This document shows, one piece after another, positions 1 to 9,339 of a stretch of 64,000 nt of DNA. Both the position numbers and the translations under genes were made by a program. The stretch is taken from positions 1,302,001 to 1,366,000 of the forward strand of contig NZ_CP026115.2 in the NCBI RefSeq assembly GCF_009883635.2, given 5' to 3'. The notes under the pieces are model-generated. The model was not told the origin of the DNA. It was given only the letters and a program-made list of their open reading frames with translations, and did not search any database. This DNA comes from Pseudomonas putida. Its GTDB lineage: Bacteria > Pseudomonadota > Gammaproteobacteria > Pseudomonadales > Pseudomonadaceae. The stretch's first letter is position 1, and every line of letters begins with the position of its first letter.

Positions 1-358
1 GCTGCAGCCCATGCTGCTCGAATAACGCATAGGCAACTGCCAAGGGGCAACTGGCCAGGAAACTGCTGCTCAAACGTACCTTCCCTTGCTCGATGCGCCA
101 CACGTTTTGCAACGGGCATCTGGCTGATGCCGGGCTGTCGGCTTGCGCCCGGTAACGCAGGCCGGAAGTCTCCAGCGTCTGGCGGCACAAACCAGGGTCA
201 TTGCGCAGCCGCGACAGTTTGTAGCTCGTCAGCCAGTTTGGCGGCTGACGCACATCCAGCACCGCCCACGGGTTCCACGCATCCGGCAGACGCCAACCGA
301 GCTGCCACGCAAAGCCTGCCATGATCAGCAGGCCACACAGCAGCATCAGCGTGCGCAT
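1..358 (-). CDS. Extensin-like family protein, N-terminal part (cut by window edge)
   Basis: Begins ATG at 358 and runs off the left edge after 119 codons. A hydrophobic N-terminus (MRTLMLLCGLLIMAGFAW) looks like a signal anchor. It is followed by WNPWAVLDV, NWLTSYKLSRL, a Cys in DPGLCRQTL and SCPLAVAYALFEQHG, which I recognise from the bacterial extensin-like C-terminal family of periplasmic or envelope proteins. The biochemical role of this bacterial family is not established; the name comes from similarity to plant cell-wall proteins. Only 6 bases separate it from the stop of the upstream PEP-mutase-like gene, so the two are probably co-transcribed. Confidence 0.75.
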   Translation of the reverse strand, partial: MRTLMLLCGLLIMAGFAWQLGWRLPDAWNPWAVLDVRQPPNWLTSYKLSRLRNDPGLCRQTLETSGLRYRAQADSPASARCPLQNVWRIEQGKVRLSSSFLASCPLAVAYALFEQHGLQ

Positions 359-364
359 GGCGCC

Positions 365-1195
365 TCAGCGGCGGAACAGGTCGTTGAGCTGGGCGAACGG
401 CAAGGCCTGCTCGCCGTAGCTGAAGGTGCCCTGATCACGAATCTCAAGGGCCGCACGCTGGAACGCGCCCAGCGCTGCCCGAGCCAGTGACGAGCCGACA
501 CTGATGCGGCGCACCCCCAGGTCCTGCAACTGGTTGACACTCAACGGCACACCCGCCAGGCCCATCAGCACGTTGACCGGTTTCGGCGCCACCGCCTGCA
601 CCACCGCACGCACCTCATCGACACTGCGCAGCCCCGGCGCATAGAGCACGTCGGCACCGGCCTCGGCAAAGGCCTGCAGGCGCAGGATGGTGTCGTCCAG
701 GTCCATGCGCCCGTGCAGCAGGTTTTCCGCACGGGCACACAGGGTGAACGGGAATGGCAGGCTGCGGGCGGCCTGCACTGCAGCCCGCACTCGCGCCACA
801 GCCAGTTCGAAGTCATAGATCGGCGCGTCGGCGCGGCCGCTGGCATCCTCGATCGATCCGCCAACCAGCCCCGCTTCGGCGGCACGCAAGATGGTCTGCC
901 CGCAGTCCTCGGGCAGGTCACCAAAGCCGTTTTCCAGGTCGGCGGCCACCGGCAAAGCGGTGGCATCGACGATCACCCCGGCGTTATCCAGGGTCTCATC
1001 CAGGCTCAAGGCGCCTTCGGCATCTGGCCGCCCGAGGCTGAAGGCCAGGCCTGCGCTGGTGGTGGCCAATGCTTCGAAGCCGAGGCTGGCCAGCAACTTG
1101 GCGGAGCCGGCATCCCAGGGGTTGGGAATGACGAAGGCGCCATCACGCTCATGCAGTGCCTTGAAGGCTTCGGCTCGCAGGGTCTGTACATCCAT
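365..1195 (-). CDS. Isocitrate lyase/PEP mutase superfamily protein
   Basis: A 276-residue TIM-barrel enzyme of the isocitrate lyase/phosphoenolpyruvate mutase superfamily. Recognisable segments are IPNPWDAGSAKLL near the N-terminus, TTSAGLAFSLG, VAADLENGFGD (metal-binding region), GGSIEDASG and the C-terminal VNVLMG and RRISVGSSLARAA. The KKCGH-type loop of true isocitrate and methylisocitrate lyases is absent; GRADAPIYD stands in its place. A C-C lyase on isocitrates is therefore unlikely, and hydrolysis or decarboxylation of a small 2-oxo acid is more plausible. The substrate is not deducible. ATG at 1195 was preferred to GTG at 1201 because GGAGG lies 8 bases before the ATG. Likely co-transcribed with the DUF72 gene upstream. 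Confidence 0.8.
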   Translation of the reverse strand: MDVQTLRAEAFKALHERDGAFVIPNPWDAGSAKLLASLGFEALATTSAGLAFSLGRPDAEGALSLDETLDNAGVIVDATALPVAADLENGFGDLPEDCGQTILRAAEAGLVGGSIEDASGRADAPIYDFELAVARVRAAVQAARSLPFPFTLCARAENLLHGRMDLDDTILRLQAFAEAGADVLYAPGLRSVDEVRAVVQAVAPKPVNVLMGLAGVPLSVNQLQDLGVRRISVGSSLARAALGAFQRAALEIRDQGTFSYGEQALPFAQLNDLFRR

Positions 1196-1223
1196 GGTCA
1201 CAACCTCCGGGGTCTGGGAATGG

Positions 1224-2093
1224 TCAGAGTAGCCCCAGTTGTTCGACCTCGGGGGCGCGCGGCAATTCCGGTAATGCCGCCAGGCCAGGCAGACGCGCCA
1301 TCAGCCGTTGGTGGAAACGCTGGGCCAGCGCGGCAGCCAGGCGGTTGTCGGACGTGTGCAGGAACACGTAAGGGCTGCGCCCCTCCTCGATCCAGGCGGC
1401 AACCTTGTCGACCCAGGGGGTAAGGAAGGTTTCGTTGGCCGCCAGTTCCGGATGGCCGATGAAGCGCACCTGCGGGTGCTGGCTGAAGGCAGCGGGGCGC
1501 GGGGGCACCTTGGGCTTTTTCGACTGTGCGTGCAGCACGGCGGGGTCACGTGAATTGCAACTGAACAGGGCGCGGGGGTCGAGGCAGATGCGCTCCACGC
1601 CGCGCTCGTGCAGCAGGCGATTGAGCAGCCGTTCTTCCTCGCCCTTGGCGAAGAACGCCTGGTTGCGCACCTCTACGGCCACTGGCACGCCGATTTCGTC
1701 GAGGAAGTGGCACAGCTCGCCCAGTCGTGCGGGGCTGAACTTGCCAGGCAACTGCAGCCAGTACGGCGATACGCGCTGGCCCAGCGGGGCCATCAGGCGG
1801 GTGAAGTCGGAGGCCGCTTCAAGCTGATCACGCAGATCACCCTCATGGCTGATATCACTGGGAAACTTGGCAGTGAAACGAAAGTGCGCGGGCATGACCT
1901 GCGCCCAGCGGGCGATGGTGCCGGGCGCGGGGCGTGCATAGAACGTGGTGTTGCCCTCGACGGCGTTGAATACCTGGCTGTAGTAGCCAAGCATTTCATT
2001 GGTACTGGCATCGGCGGGATACAGGTAGTCGCGCCAGGCGTTCTCGCTCCAGGACGGGCAACCCAAGAAATAAGGCAGGGAAGATGGATTCAT
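1224..2093 (-). CDS. DUF72 (YecE-like) family protein
   Basis: A 289-residue protein of the DUF72 family, predicted to fold as a TIM barrel. Seen in sequence: LGCPSWSENAWRDYLYP at the start, EGNTTFYARP, YWLQLPGKFSP, VAVEVRNQAFF, VRFIGHPE and PYVFLHTSDNRLAA, all typical conserved stretches of the family, and the length is normal. No activity is established for DUF72 proteins, and I infer none. The start codon lies 3 bases after the stop of the small gene upstream, and the PEP-mutase-like gene follows, so it sits inside a minus-strand operon. Confidence 0.85.
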   Translation of the reverse strand: MNPSSLPYFLGCPSWSENAWRDYLYPADASTNEMLGYYSQVFNAVEGNTTFYARPAPGTIARWAQVMPAHFRFTAKFPSDISHEGDLRDQLEAASDFTRLMAPLGQRVSPYWLQLPGKFSPARLGELCHFLDEIGVPVAVEVRNQAFFAKGEEERLLNRLLHERGVERICLDPRALFSCNSRDPAVLHAQSKKPKVPPRPAAFSQHPQVRFIGHPELAANETFLTPWVDKVAAWIEEGRSPYVFLHTSDNRLAAALAQRFHQRLMARLPGLAALPELPRAPEVEQLGLL

Positions 2094-2096
2094 CCA

Positions 2097-2384
2097 TCAA
2101 ATGTACAGGTCGAGCCCCAGTACTTCCATGTCCCAGTCGGTAAAACCGGCCGTGCTCAGGTAGCTGGCCAGCGCAGTGGCCGTGCGCCGGTCACGGGCGC
2201 GGGGGAACACCATGTCCTGCTGGCGAGCCGGCAGGCCCGCCGGGCGACGACGCGCAGAAGCCTCCTGGGTGACTTCGCTCTCTTCAATCAGCTCGGCATC
2301 GTCCACGTTCTCGTCGCGCACCACACCTTTGCGCGGGGTGCGCTTGATCGGGTAGGACTGCGATGAGAAACCGTCGATACGCAT
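2097..2384 (-). CDS. Small conserved hypothetical protein
   Basis: A 95-residue soluble protein with no membrane segment or signal peptide. The N-terminal half (MRIDGFSSQSYPIKR and an acidic stretch DENVDDAELIEESE) looks disordered; the C-terminal half (RRTATALASYLSTAGF and DMEVLGLDLYI) looks folded. I recall similar proteins next to tsaB in other Pseudomonas but no function. ATG at 2384 was chosen over an upstream TTG at 2414 because the conserved-looking sequence begins there. It directly precedes the DUF72 gene (3-base gap) and lies 131 bases after tsaB. Confidence 0.65.
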   Translation of the reverse strand: MRIDGFSSQSYPIKRTPRKGVVRDENVDDAELIEESEVTQEASARRRPAGLPARQQDMVFPRARDRRTATALASYLSTAGFTDWDMEVLGLDLYI

Positions 2385-2515
2385 GGCGTGAGCACTCAGG
2401 ACCAATGATGGCAATTTAGCAGCATCAGAGTTCCGTCGCTAATGCTCGAGTGATAACTGGACCACAGTTTGCGCCGAAGGTTTTATCGTCAACCGCGATA
2501 ACCGACGAACAGCAC

Positions 2516-3190
2516 TCAGCGCGCCTTGGGTGTAGCTACATTATCGCGCAAGTAAACCGGTTGCGCCTGTTCGGCGACGATTGCCTCGCCACGGGCCCAG
2601 GCGAAGCTGGCCAGGCTGAGAATGTCCAGCGCGTTGGGCAGTGCCGCAGGGTTGCTGGCACTGGCCTGTACCGCCAGGCGCTCGGCATAGCCCCAGCCGG
2701 TACCGGCACCGTACCAGTCACCGCTGCTGCCTTCCGGGACTGCAACGCGCTCAGGCGGCAGCACGGCTTCCAGGCCCTGCAGGCGCATTTCGCCGGCTTC
2801 GGCCTTGTAGCAACCCCAGTACACCTCATCCATGCGCGCATCGATGGCTGCGGCCACCTGTTGCACGCCGTGCTCGCGCAATGCGCCCTGGGCCAGCGCG
2901 GCCAGATTGGACACCGGCAGTACCGGGCGCTCCAGCGCAAAAGCCAGGCCCTGCACCACACCGATGGCGATGCGCACCCCTGTGAACGCGCCCGGGCCGC
3001 GGCCGAAGGCGATGGCATCCAGTGCATTCAACGCCACGCCGGATTCCGCCAGCAGCTGCTTGATCATCGGCAGCAGCTTCTGCGCATGCATGCGCGGGAT
3101 CACCTCGTAATGGCTGGTTACCTTGCCGTCATGCAGCAGCGCAACGGAACAGGCTTCGGTGGCGGTATCCAGGGCCAGCAAGGTGGTCAT
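2516..3190 (-). CDS. tsaB: tRNA threonylcarbamoyladenosine biosynthesis protein TsaB
   Basis: A 224-residue member of the ASKHA-fold TsaB/YeaZ family. TsaB is the non-catalytic partner of TsaD in the complex that transfers the threonylcarbamoyl group to A37 of tRNAs that read ANN codons. The N-terminal strand MTTLLALDTATEACSVAL, the loop FGRGPGAFTGVRIA (about residues 62-75) and AAIDARMDEVYWG (about 112-125) match the family, and the length is typical. It follows adk on the same strand, separated by a strong hairpin, so some expression may depend on read-through or on its own promoter. Confidence 0.93.
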   Translation of the reverse strand: MTTLLALDTATEACSVALLHDGKVTSHYEVIPRMHAQKLLPMIKQLLAESGVALNALDAIAFGRGPGAFTGVRIAIGVVQGLAFALERPVLPVSNLAALAQGALREHGVQQVAAAIDARMDEVYWGCYKAEAGEMRLQGLEAVLPPERVAVPEGSSGDWYGAGTGWGYAERLAVQASASNPAALPNALDILSLASFAWARGEAIVAEQAQPVYLRDNVATPKAR

Positions 3191-3236
3191 CGAACGGGTA
3201 TCCAGGTGCTAGGGGAAAAGAGCGGCAGTATAAACG

Positions 3237-3262
3237 ACAACGGCCCGCAAGCGGGCCGTTGT
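3237..3262 (-). terminator. Hairpin after adk
   Basis: A 12-base-pair perfect stem with a 2-base loop (arm ACAACGGCCCGC) lies just past the adk stop codon. On the minus strand it is followed only by a weak T-rich stretch (CGTTTATACT), so it may attenuate rather than fully stop transcription into tsaB. Confidence 0.6.
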
Positions 3263-3278
3263 GACGCATGGCGTTGGA

Positions 3279-4082
<804 letters not shown>

Positions 4083-4186
4083 TCATTTGTCAGCAGAACC
4101 GCACGGGGTTGCGCCCGGCGCAACCACCCTCCTCGCCCGGTTCCGGCCCGTGCCCGGCTGGCGGGCAAGGGCCGCACCCGCAGGCT

Positions 4187-6814
4187 TCAACCGGTGTTGC
4201 GCAGGCCTGCGGCAATCCCTGCCACGGTCACCAGCAAGGCCTGCTCCAACGGGCTGTCCAGAGCGGCTTCGCGGCTGCGCGAGCGGGCCAGCAACTCGGC
4301 CTGCAGGCGGTGCAGCGGGTCCAGATAGGTGTTACGCAGGCTGATGAATTCCAGCGTCTCGGAGCTGTGCGCCAGTAGTACCGGCTGCCCGGTCAGGGCC
4401 AGAACCACCTGGCACGACTGCGACAATAGGTCGCGCAGGTGCACACCTAAAGGAAGCAAGCCCGGTTGCACCAGACGTTGGTCGTAGGCCTCGGCGATTT
4501 GCGCATCGGCCTTGGCCAGGACCATTTCCAGCATATCGATGCGGGTGCGGAAAAACGGCCATTGCTCGCGCATCTGCCCCAGCAGCTCGCCCTGGCCCCG
4601 CGCCAGGGCGTTACCCAGGGCCGTTTCCCAACCCAGCCAGGCTGGCAGCATCAGGCGTGTCTGGGTCCAACCGAAGATCCACGGGATTGCTCGCAGGCTT
4701 TCGATGCCACCGGCACGCCGCTTGGCCGGGCGGCTGCCCAGCGGCAGGCGGCCCAGTTCCTGCTCGGGGGTGGACTGGCGGAAGTATTCGACGAAGTCGG
4801 GGTTTTCCCGCACTACGCCGCGATAGGCCTTGAGGCCATCGGCCGCCAACTGGTCCATCAGTGCGCGCCAGGCGGGTTCTGGTGGTGGCGGCGGCAGCAG
4901 GGTGGCCTCGAGCACGGCAGCCAGGTAAAGGTTGAGGTTCTGCTCGGCGATGCCCGGCAAGCCGAACTTGAAGCGGATCATCTCGCCCTGTTCGGTTGTG
5001 CGGAACCGCCCTGCCACCGAGCCCGGTGGCTGCGACAGGATCGCCGCATGGGCCGGGCCACCGCCACGGCCGACCGTCCCCCCACGGCCATGGAACAGCA
5101 GCAGCTCGACCTGATGCTCGCGGCAGATGCGTACCAGGTTTTCCTGGGCGCGGTACTGGGCCCAGGCGGCCGCCGTGGTGCCCGCGTCCTTGGCCGAATC
5201 GGAATAGCCGATCATCACTTCCTGCGGCCCGCGCAGGCTGGCGCGATAGCCCGGCAGGCCAAGCAGGCGCTCCATCACCGGCCCGGCGTTGTCCAGGTCG
5301 GCCAGGGTTTCGAACAGTGGCACCACGCGCATCGGCCGGGTCAGGCCGGTTTCCTTGAGCAGCAGTTGCACGGCCAGCACATCGGAGGCTGCACCCGCCA
5401 TCGAGATCACGTAGGAGCCCAGCGAGGCGCCCGGCGCCGCGGCGATCTCGCGGCAGGTTGCCAGCACTTCCGCGGTCTCTGCCTGGGGTTTGAAGTGCGC
5501 CGGCAGCAACGGCCGACGGTTCTTCAGTTCGGCCTGGAGGAAGGCGATGCGCTGTTCTTCGTCCCAGTCGGCATAACTGCCCAGGCCCAGGTAATCGGTG
5601 ATCTCCGCCAGTGCATCACGGTGCCGCGCGGCGTCCTGGCGCACATCCAGGCGGCCGAGGAACAGGCCGAAGGTGACCGCCCGACGCAAGCTGTCGAGCA
5701 GCGGGCCATCGGCGATCACGCCCATGCCGCATTCATGCAACGACTGATAGCACAGCTCCAGCGGGGCGATCAGGTCGCGGTTGTCCACCAGCACCTCGGC
5801 ACCGGCCGGCTGGCTGCTGGTCAATGCCAGCTGGGCCCAGGCGCGGGTCGCCCGCAGGCGGTCGCGCAGCTGCTTGAGCAGCGCCCGGTAGGGCTCGGCG
5901 CTATCGCCTACCCGCTCGCGCAAGGCAGTGCTGGCCTGCTGCATGGACAACTCGGCCGCCAGCGCATCGACATCGCGCAGGAACAGGTCGGCGGCCATCC
6001 AGCGGGCCAGCAACAGCACTTCACGGGTCACGGCGGCGGTGACATTGGGGTTGCCGTCGCGGTCACCGCCCATCCACGAGGCGAAGCGTATGGGGGCAGC
6101 TTCCAGCGGCAGGCGCAGGCCGGTGGCGTCGAACAGCGCCTTGTCGACCTTGCGCAAGTGGTTGGGAATGGCATGCCACAGCGAATGTTCGATTACCGCG
6201 AAGCCCCATTTGGCCTCGTCCACCGGGGTTGGCCGGGTGCGGCGGATTTCTTCGGTGTGCCAGGCCTCGGCAATCAGTCGGCGCAGGCGTTCACGCACTT
6301 GCTCGCGCTCGGCGGGGGTCAGGTCGCGGTGGTCCTGCACGGCCAGCTGGCCGGCGATGGCATCGTATTTCTGGATCAACGTGCGCCGCGCTACTTCGGT
6401 CGGGTGCGCGGTCAGAACCAGCTGGATATCGAGCTTGGCCAGTTGCCGGGCCAGGGCGTCATCCTTGTGCCCTGCCTGCTTCAGGCGAGCCAGCAGTTCG
6501 GGCAAGACCCGCGCCTCGAACGGCGCTGGCTGGCCAGCATCGCGACGGCGGATCAACTGATACTGCTCGGCCATGTTGGCCAGGTTGAGGAACTGGTTGA
6601 AGGCTCGCGCCACCGGCAGCAGGTCTTCTTCGGCAAGGTCGGCCAAGGTCGAGCTCAACTGCTCGCCAGCACCGCGGCGGTCGGCCTTGGCGCTGTGGCG
6701 GATGTCCTCGATCTTCTGCAGGAACGCATCACCGTGCTGCTGGCGAATGGTCTCGCCGAGCAACTCCCCCAACACATGGACATCTTCACGCAGGCGCACA
6801 TCGATATCGGTCAT
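4187..6814 (-). CDS. ppc: Phosphoenolpyruvate carboxylase
   Basis: An 875-residue enzyme that carboxylates PEP with bicarbonate to oxaloacetate, the main anaplerotic feed into the TCA cycle. Diagnostic segments are [15 protein letters not shown] with the catalytic His (about residue 136), [32 protein letters not shown], and the C-terminal tail ending in RNTG that closes the active site. The length fits the bacterial family. The long open frame opposite it on the plus strand is only its GC-rich antisense shadow. It is divergent from the small gene starting at 6984, with a 169-base shared upstream region. Confidence 0.97.
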   Translation of the reverse strand: MTDIDVRLREDVHVLGELLGETIRQQHGDAFLQKIEDIRHSAKADRRGAGEQLSSTLADLAEEDLLPVARAFNQFLNLANMAEQYQLIRRRDAGQPAPFEARVLPELLARLKQAGHKDDALARQLAKLDIQLVLTAHPTEVARRTLIQKYDAIAGQLAVQDHRDLTPAEREQVRERLRRLIAEAWHTEEIRRTRPTPVDEAKWGFAVIEHSLWHAIPNHLRKVDKALFDATGLRLPLEAAPIRFASWMGGDRDGNPNVTAAVTREVLLLARWMAADLFLRDVDALAAELSMQQASTALRERVGDSAEPYRALLKQLRDRLRATRAWAQLALTSSQPAGAEVLVDNRDLIAPLELCYQSLHECGMGVIADGPLLDSLRRAVTFGLFLGRLDVRQDAARHRDALAEITDYLGLGSYADWDEEQRIAFLQAELKNRRPLLPAHFKPQAETAEVLATCREIAAAPGASLGSYVISMAGAASDVLAVQLLLKETGLTRPMRVVPLFETLADLDNAGPVMERLLGLPGYRASLRGPQEVMIGYSDSAKDAGTTAAAWAQYRAQENLVRICREHQVELLLFHGRGGTVGRGGGPAHAAILSQPPGSVAGRFRTTEQGEMIRFKFGLPGIAEQNLNLYLAAVLEATLLPPPPPEPAWRALMDQLAADGLKAYRGVVRENPDFVEYFRQSTPEQELGRLPLGSRPAKRRAGGIESLRAIPWIFGWTQTRLMLPAWLGWETALGNALARGQGELLGQMREQWPFFRTRIDMLEMVLAKADAQIAEAYDQRLVQPGLLPLGVHLRDLLSQSCQVVLALTGQPVLLAHSSETLEFISLRNTYLDPLHRLQAELLARSRSREAALDSPLEQALLVTVAGIAAGLRNTG

Positions 6815-6983
6815 TGGCCCTCTCTTCGGCGCGGCTCACCGCGCTCTGCTCAGGAAACAGCACTGGCCCAAGAGTGCCCACTGCCGGGGCGCGATGGCAA
6901 GCCGCGATCGCGCAAAGCAAACTAAAGTTAAGCCAGCGCAGTCCGATGCAATGCAGCCTTAACAGGTGTTCACAGAGGTCATC

Positions 6984-7328
6984 ATGAAAATCCGCGAACT
7001 CGCCCAGCACTGGGAACAGAATGCCGCCGGCACCCTGAGCCCCACCGGCCACGCCTTGCACCTGGACCTCGAGTCCGAGGCACGCCTGGCTGCCCTGATC
7101 GACATGTACCCCAAGCGCACCGCCGAGGAACTGCTCGGCGAACTGGTCGCCGCCGCGCTGGAGGAGCTGGAAGCCAGCTTCCCCTATGTACAGGGTAAGA
7201 AGGTCATCGCCACTGATGAGGAAGGTGACCCGCTGTTCGAAGACATCGGGCCGACCCCGCGCTTTCTGGCGCTTTCACGGCGTCACCTGCACGACCTGAG
7301 CAACACCAGCGACGACAGCGGTAACTGA
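6984..7328 (+). CDS. Small conserved protein, often labelled pilin assembly protein
   Basis: A 114-residue acidic protein starting MKIRELAQHWEQNAAG, with a helical middle (AEELLGELVAAALEELEASFPYV) and FEDIGPTPRFLALSRRHLHDL near the end. It has no signal peptide or membrane segment. Homologues beside ppc in Pseudomonas are often annotated as pilin assembly or type 1 pilus tip component; I see nothing in the sequence that supports a role in pili. ATG 6984 was preferred to 6966 because AGAGG lies just upstream and the family begins MKIRE. A stem-loop terminator follows at 7424. Confidence 0.7.
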   Translation: MKIRELAQHWEQNAAGTLSPTGHALHLDLESEARLAALIDMYPKRTAEELLGELVAAALEELEASFPYVQGKKVIATDEEGDPLFEDIGPTPRFLALSRRHLHDLSNTSDDSGN

Positions 7329-7423
7329 GCCCTGCTTCCTGAATTCCGGGCCTGCAACTGGCCCGGATACTCCTCCCGCCCGCATAAGTTCCCGGCAAAA
7401 CCGCTGACCGATCAGTCAGAAAT

Positions 7424-7449
7424 AGTTGCCCAACCCAGGCAACTTTTTT
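7424..7449 (+). terminator. Rho-independent terminator
   Basis: A 7-base-pair stem (AGTTGCC / GGCAACT) with a 7-base loop is followed by a run of six T. It ends transcription from the gene at 6984-7328. Confidence 0.75.
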
Positions 7450-7450
7450 C

Positions 7451-7480
7451 GGAACTATTCAAAAAACGCTCAAGTCCCAG
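7451..7480 (+). promoter_or_regulatory. Candidate ECF (AlgU-type) promoter
   Basis: GGAACT at 7451-7456 and TCCCA at 7475-7479 are spaced 17 bases apart when counted from GAACTA. This resembles the AlgU/RpoE-type consensus (GAACTT, 16-17 bases, TCTGA). The -10 match is limited to TC and the final A, so this is a weak call. It lies about 125 bases before the DUF4398 lipoprotein start. Confidence 0.3.
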
Positions 7481-7603
7481 CCAATAGCCATCACGCTAAA
7501 ACCCTGCACACCTGCCGTGGTGCATCGTTGAGCGCAAGCGCAGGCGATGCCAGGGATTGAGCGATGGACTGCTACGGACATCGTCGTTATCAGGAGTGAT
7601 CCA

Positions 7604-8017
7604 ATGGAACTGACCACCATCAAGACCCGCACCTCGAACGCCTCATTCACTTCCATGCGCGGGTTCAAACTGGCCGCGCTGGCCCTGGGCAGTAGCTTGG
7701 TCCTGGCGGGCTGTGCGGGCAACCCACCCACCGAGCAATATGCCGTGAGCCAGTCCGCCGTAAACTCGGCCGTCAGCGCTGGCGGCACTGAGTTCGCCGC
7801 GGTGGAGATGAAATCGGCGCAAGACAAGTTCAAGCAGGCGGAAATCGCCATGCACGACAAGAAGTACGACGAAGCCAGACTGCTGGCCGAACAGGCCGAG
7901 TGGGACGCACGCGTCGCCGAACGCAAGGCTCAGGCAGCCAAGGCCCAGAAGGCCGTGCAGGATGCCCGCCAGGGCGTTCAGGACGTACGTCAGGAAGGCC
8001 TGCGCAGCGCTCAATGA
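7604..8017 (+). CDS. DUF4398 lipoprotein
   Basis: A 137-residue predicted lipoprotein. A long n-region is followed by a hydrophobic stretch and the lipobox LAGC (Cys about residue 37). The mature part is almost wholly alpha-helical and rich in Ala, Lys and Glu (AQDKFKQAEIAMHDKKYDEA, AQAAKAQKAVQDARQ), a DUF4398 coiled-coil pattern. ATG 7604 has AGGAG 8 bases upstream. It lies 50 bases before an OmpA-like lipoprotein whose N-terminal half has the same helical pattern, so the two probably form one outer-membrane or peptidoglycan assembly. No enzymatic role is expected. Confidence 0.8.
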   Translation: MELTTIKTRTSNASFTSMRGFKLAALALGSSLVLAGCAGNPPTEQYAVSQSAVNSAVSAGGTEFAAVEMKSAQDKFKQAEIAMHDKKYDEARLLAEQAEWDARVAERKAQAAKAQKAVQDARQGVQDVRQEGLRSAQ

Positions 8018-8067
8018 GCCCCGCCAAGCCAACCCAAGCCTTCGCAACTGATCAAAGGATGAACACT

Positions 8068-8859
8068 ATGCGCAACTACGTCATGATCCCCGCCCTGCTG
8101 GCCCTGAGTGTCGGTCTTGCTGCCTGCTCGCACGACCCGAACCCGAACCTGGAATCGGCCCGCACCAACTTCTCGGCACTGCAGAGCGATCCACAGTCGA
8201 GCAAGGTCGCCGCGCTCGAGACAAAGGATGCCCAGGACTGGCTGAACAAGGCCGACAAAGCCTTCATGGAACGTGAAAACACCGAGAAGGTCGACCAGCT
8301 CGCCTACCTGACCAACCAGCGTGTCGAAGTGGCCAAGGAAACCATCGCCCTGCGTACCGCCGAAAACGAGCTGAAGAATGCCTCGGCCCAGCGCGCCCAG
8401 GCCAAGCTCGATGCCCGCGACGCGCAGATCGCCAAGCTGCAGGAAAGCCTCAACGCCAAGCAGACCGACCGCGGCACCCTGGTGACCTTCGGTGACGTGC
8501 TGTTCGACTTCAACAAGGCCAACCTCAAGAGCAACGCCTATCCGAACATCACCAAGCTGGCCCAGTTCCTTCAGGAGAACCCGGAGCGCAAGGTGATCGT
8601 CGAAGGCTACACCGACAGCGTCGGCTCGGCCAATTACAACCAGACCCTCTCCGAGCGTCGCGCCAACAGCGTGCGCATGGCGCTGGTGCGCGCTGGGGTT
8701 GACCCGGCCCGTATCGTTTCCCAGGGTTACGGCAAGGAATACCCGGTCGCGGACAACGGCAGCAACTCGGGCCGTGCGCAGAATCGCCGGGTGGAGGTGA
8801 CCATCTCCAACGACAACCAGCCGGTGGCTCCGCGTTCGGTGAGCCAGATTCAGCAGTAA
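8068..8859 (+). CDS. OmpA-like lipoprotein with DUF4398-type helical region
   Basis: A 263-residue protein with signal peptide and lipobox LAAC (Cys20), so it is anchored as a lipoprotein rather than as an OmpA barrel. Residues about 30-135 are helical (LETKDAQDWLNKADKAF, AQAKLDARDAQIAKLQ). The C-terminal 120 residues are an OmpA peptidoglycan-binding domain: VLFDFNKANLKSNA, VEGYTDSVGS, YNQTLSERRANSVRMAL, and NRRVEV with the conserved diaminopimelate-contacting region. ATG 8068 is preferred over ATG 8059 because AAGGA is correctly spaced only for the former. It is co-transcribed with the DUF4398 gene and followed by a terminator. Confidence 0.88.
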   Translation: MRNYVMIPALLALSVGLAACSHDPNPNLESARTNFSALQSDPQSSKVAALETKDAQDWLNKADKAFMERENTEKVDQLAYLTNQRVEVAKETIALRTAENELKNASAQRAQAKLDARDAQIAKLQESLNAKQTDRGTLVTFGDVLFDFNKANLKSNAYPNITKLAQFLQENPERKVIVEGYTDSVGSANYNQTLSERRANSVRMALVRAGVDPARIVSQGYGKEYPVADNGSNSGRAQNRRVEVTISNDNQPVAPRSVSQIQQ

Positions 8860-8880
8860 GGCCGATCAGCTGATAAGAGA

Positions 8881-8908
8881 AAGCCCCGCTCGAAGCGGGG
8901 TTTTTCTT
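8881..8908 (+). terminator. Rho-independent terminator
   Basis: Stem CCCCGCT / AGCGGGG with a 3-base loop, followed by TTTTTCTTT. It closes the DUF4398/OmpA-like operon. Confidence 0.9.
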
Positions 8909-8953
8909 TGGGCGTTTTGTCTCATGCCTGTGGAAATGTGGTTGCAGGGAGAC

Positions 8954-8977
8954 CGAGCGCCGCGCGGGCGGCGCTCG
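8954..8977. repeat. Extragenic palindrome, second family
   Basis: A 24-base palindrome with 10-base arms (CGAGCGCCGC / GCGGCGCTCG) around a 4-base centre. The same core recurs at 32011-32046 and in the long inverted repeat at 61109-61335, so it belongs to a dispersed repeat family. Confidence 0.7.
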
Positions 8978-9012
8978 ATTTCGCAGGCGCCACAAACTAC
9001 CACGTCAATCCC

Positions 9013-9339
9013 CTACTGCACCTGCTGCGGCGTCTCCTGCCCCATGCAGCGTACCGCACGCTTGCGGTTGTCCACCAGCACCCCGGTCAGGCCTTTCTGC
9101 TCGGTATCGAACAGCACCAGTACACCATCCAAGCACTGCGCGACTTGCGGCGCCGGGTCCAGGGAGACCTTGTAGTCTTCGCCAGGAATCGTCTTGAGCA
9201 TGGTGAAGTCCTGCAGCAGCAGCGCGTCCTCGGGTTTGGCGAAATGCAGGTAGCCGTAGTACCAGAGGGCTCCCACCGTCACGATGATGCTGCCGACACC
9301 GGTCAGGATCAGAGGGATGGCGTTGCGTTCTTCACTCAT
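9013..9339 (-). CDS. Small one-TM membrane protein, unknown function
   Basis: A 108-residue protein with one N-terminal membrane segment (about residues 8-31, IPLILTGVGSIIVTVGALWY). A C-terminal domain follows (about 35-108, containing MLKTIPGEDYKVSLDPAP and GVLVDNRKRAVRCMG) with two Cys. With the single TM and few positive residues before it, the domain is probably periplasmic. I do not recognise a named family. Its start overlaps the stop of the upstream hydrolase gene (ATGA), which ties it to the 9-12.8 kb operon as the last gene. Confidence 0.7.
   Translation of the reverse strand: MSEERNAIPLILTGVGSIIVTVGALWYYGYLHFAKPEDALLLQDFTMLKTIPGEDYKVSLDPAPQVAQCLDGVLVLFDTEQKGLTGVLVDNRKRAVRCMGQETPQQVQ

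Noticed and set aside
4466..6925. An 819-codon open frame on the plus strand
   Set aside because: It lies opposite ppc, whose protein has all family motifs. Long antisense frames are common in GC-rich DNA and this one has no recognisable domain.
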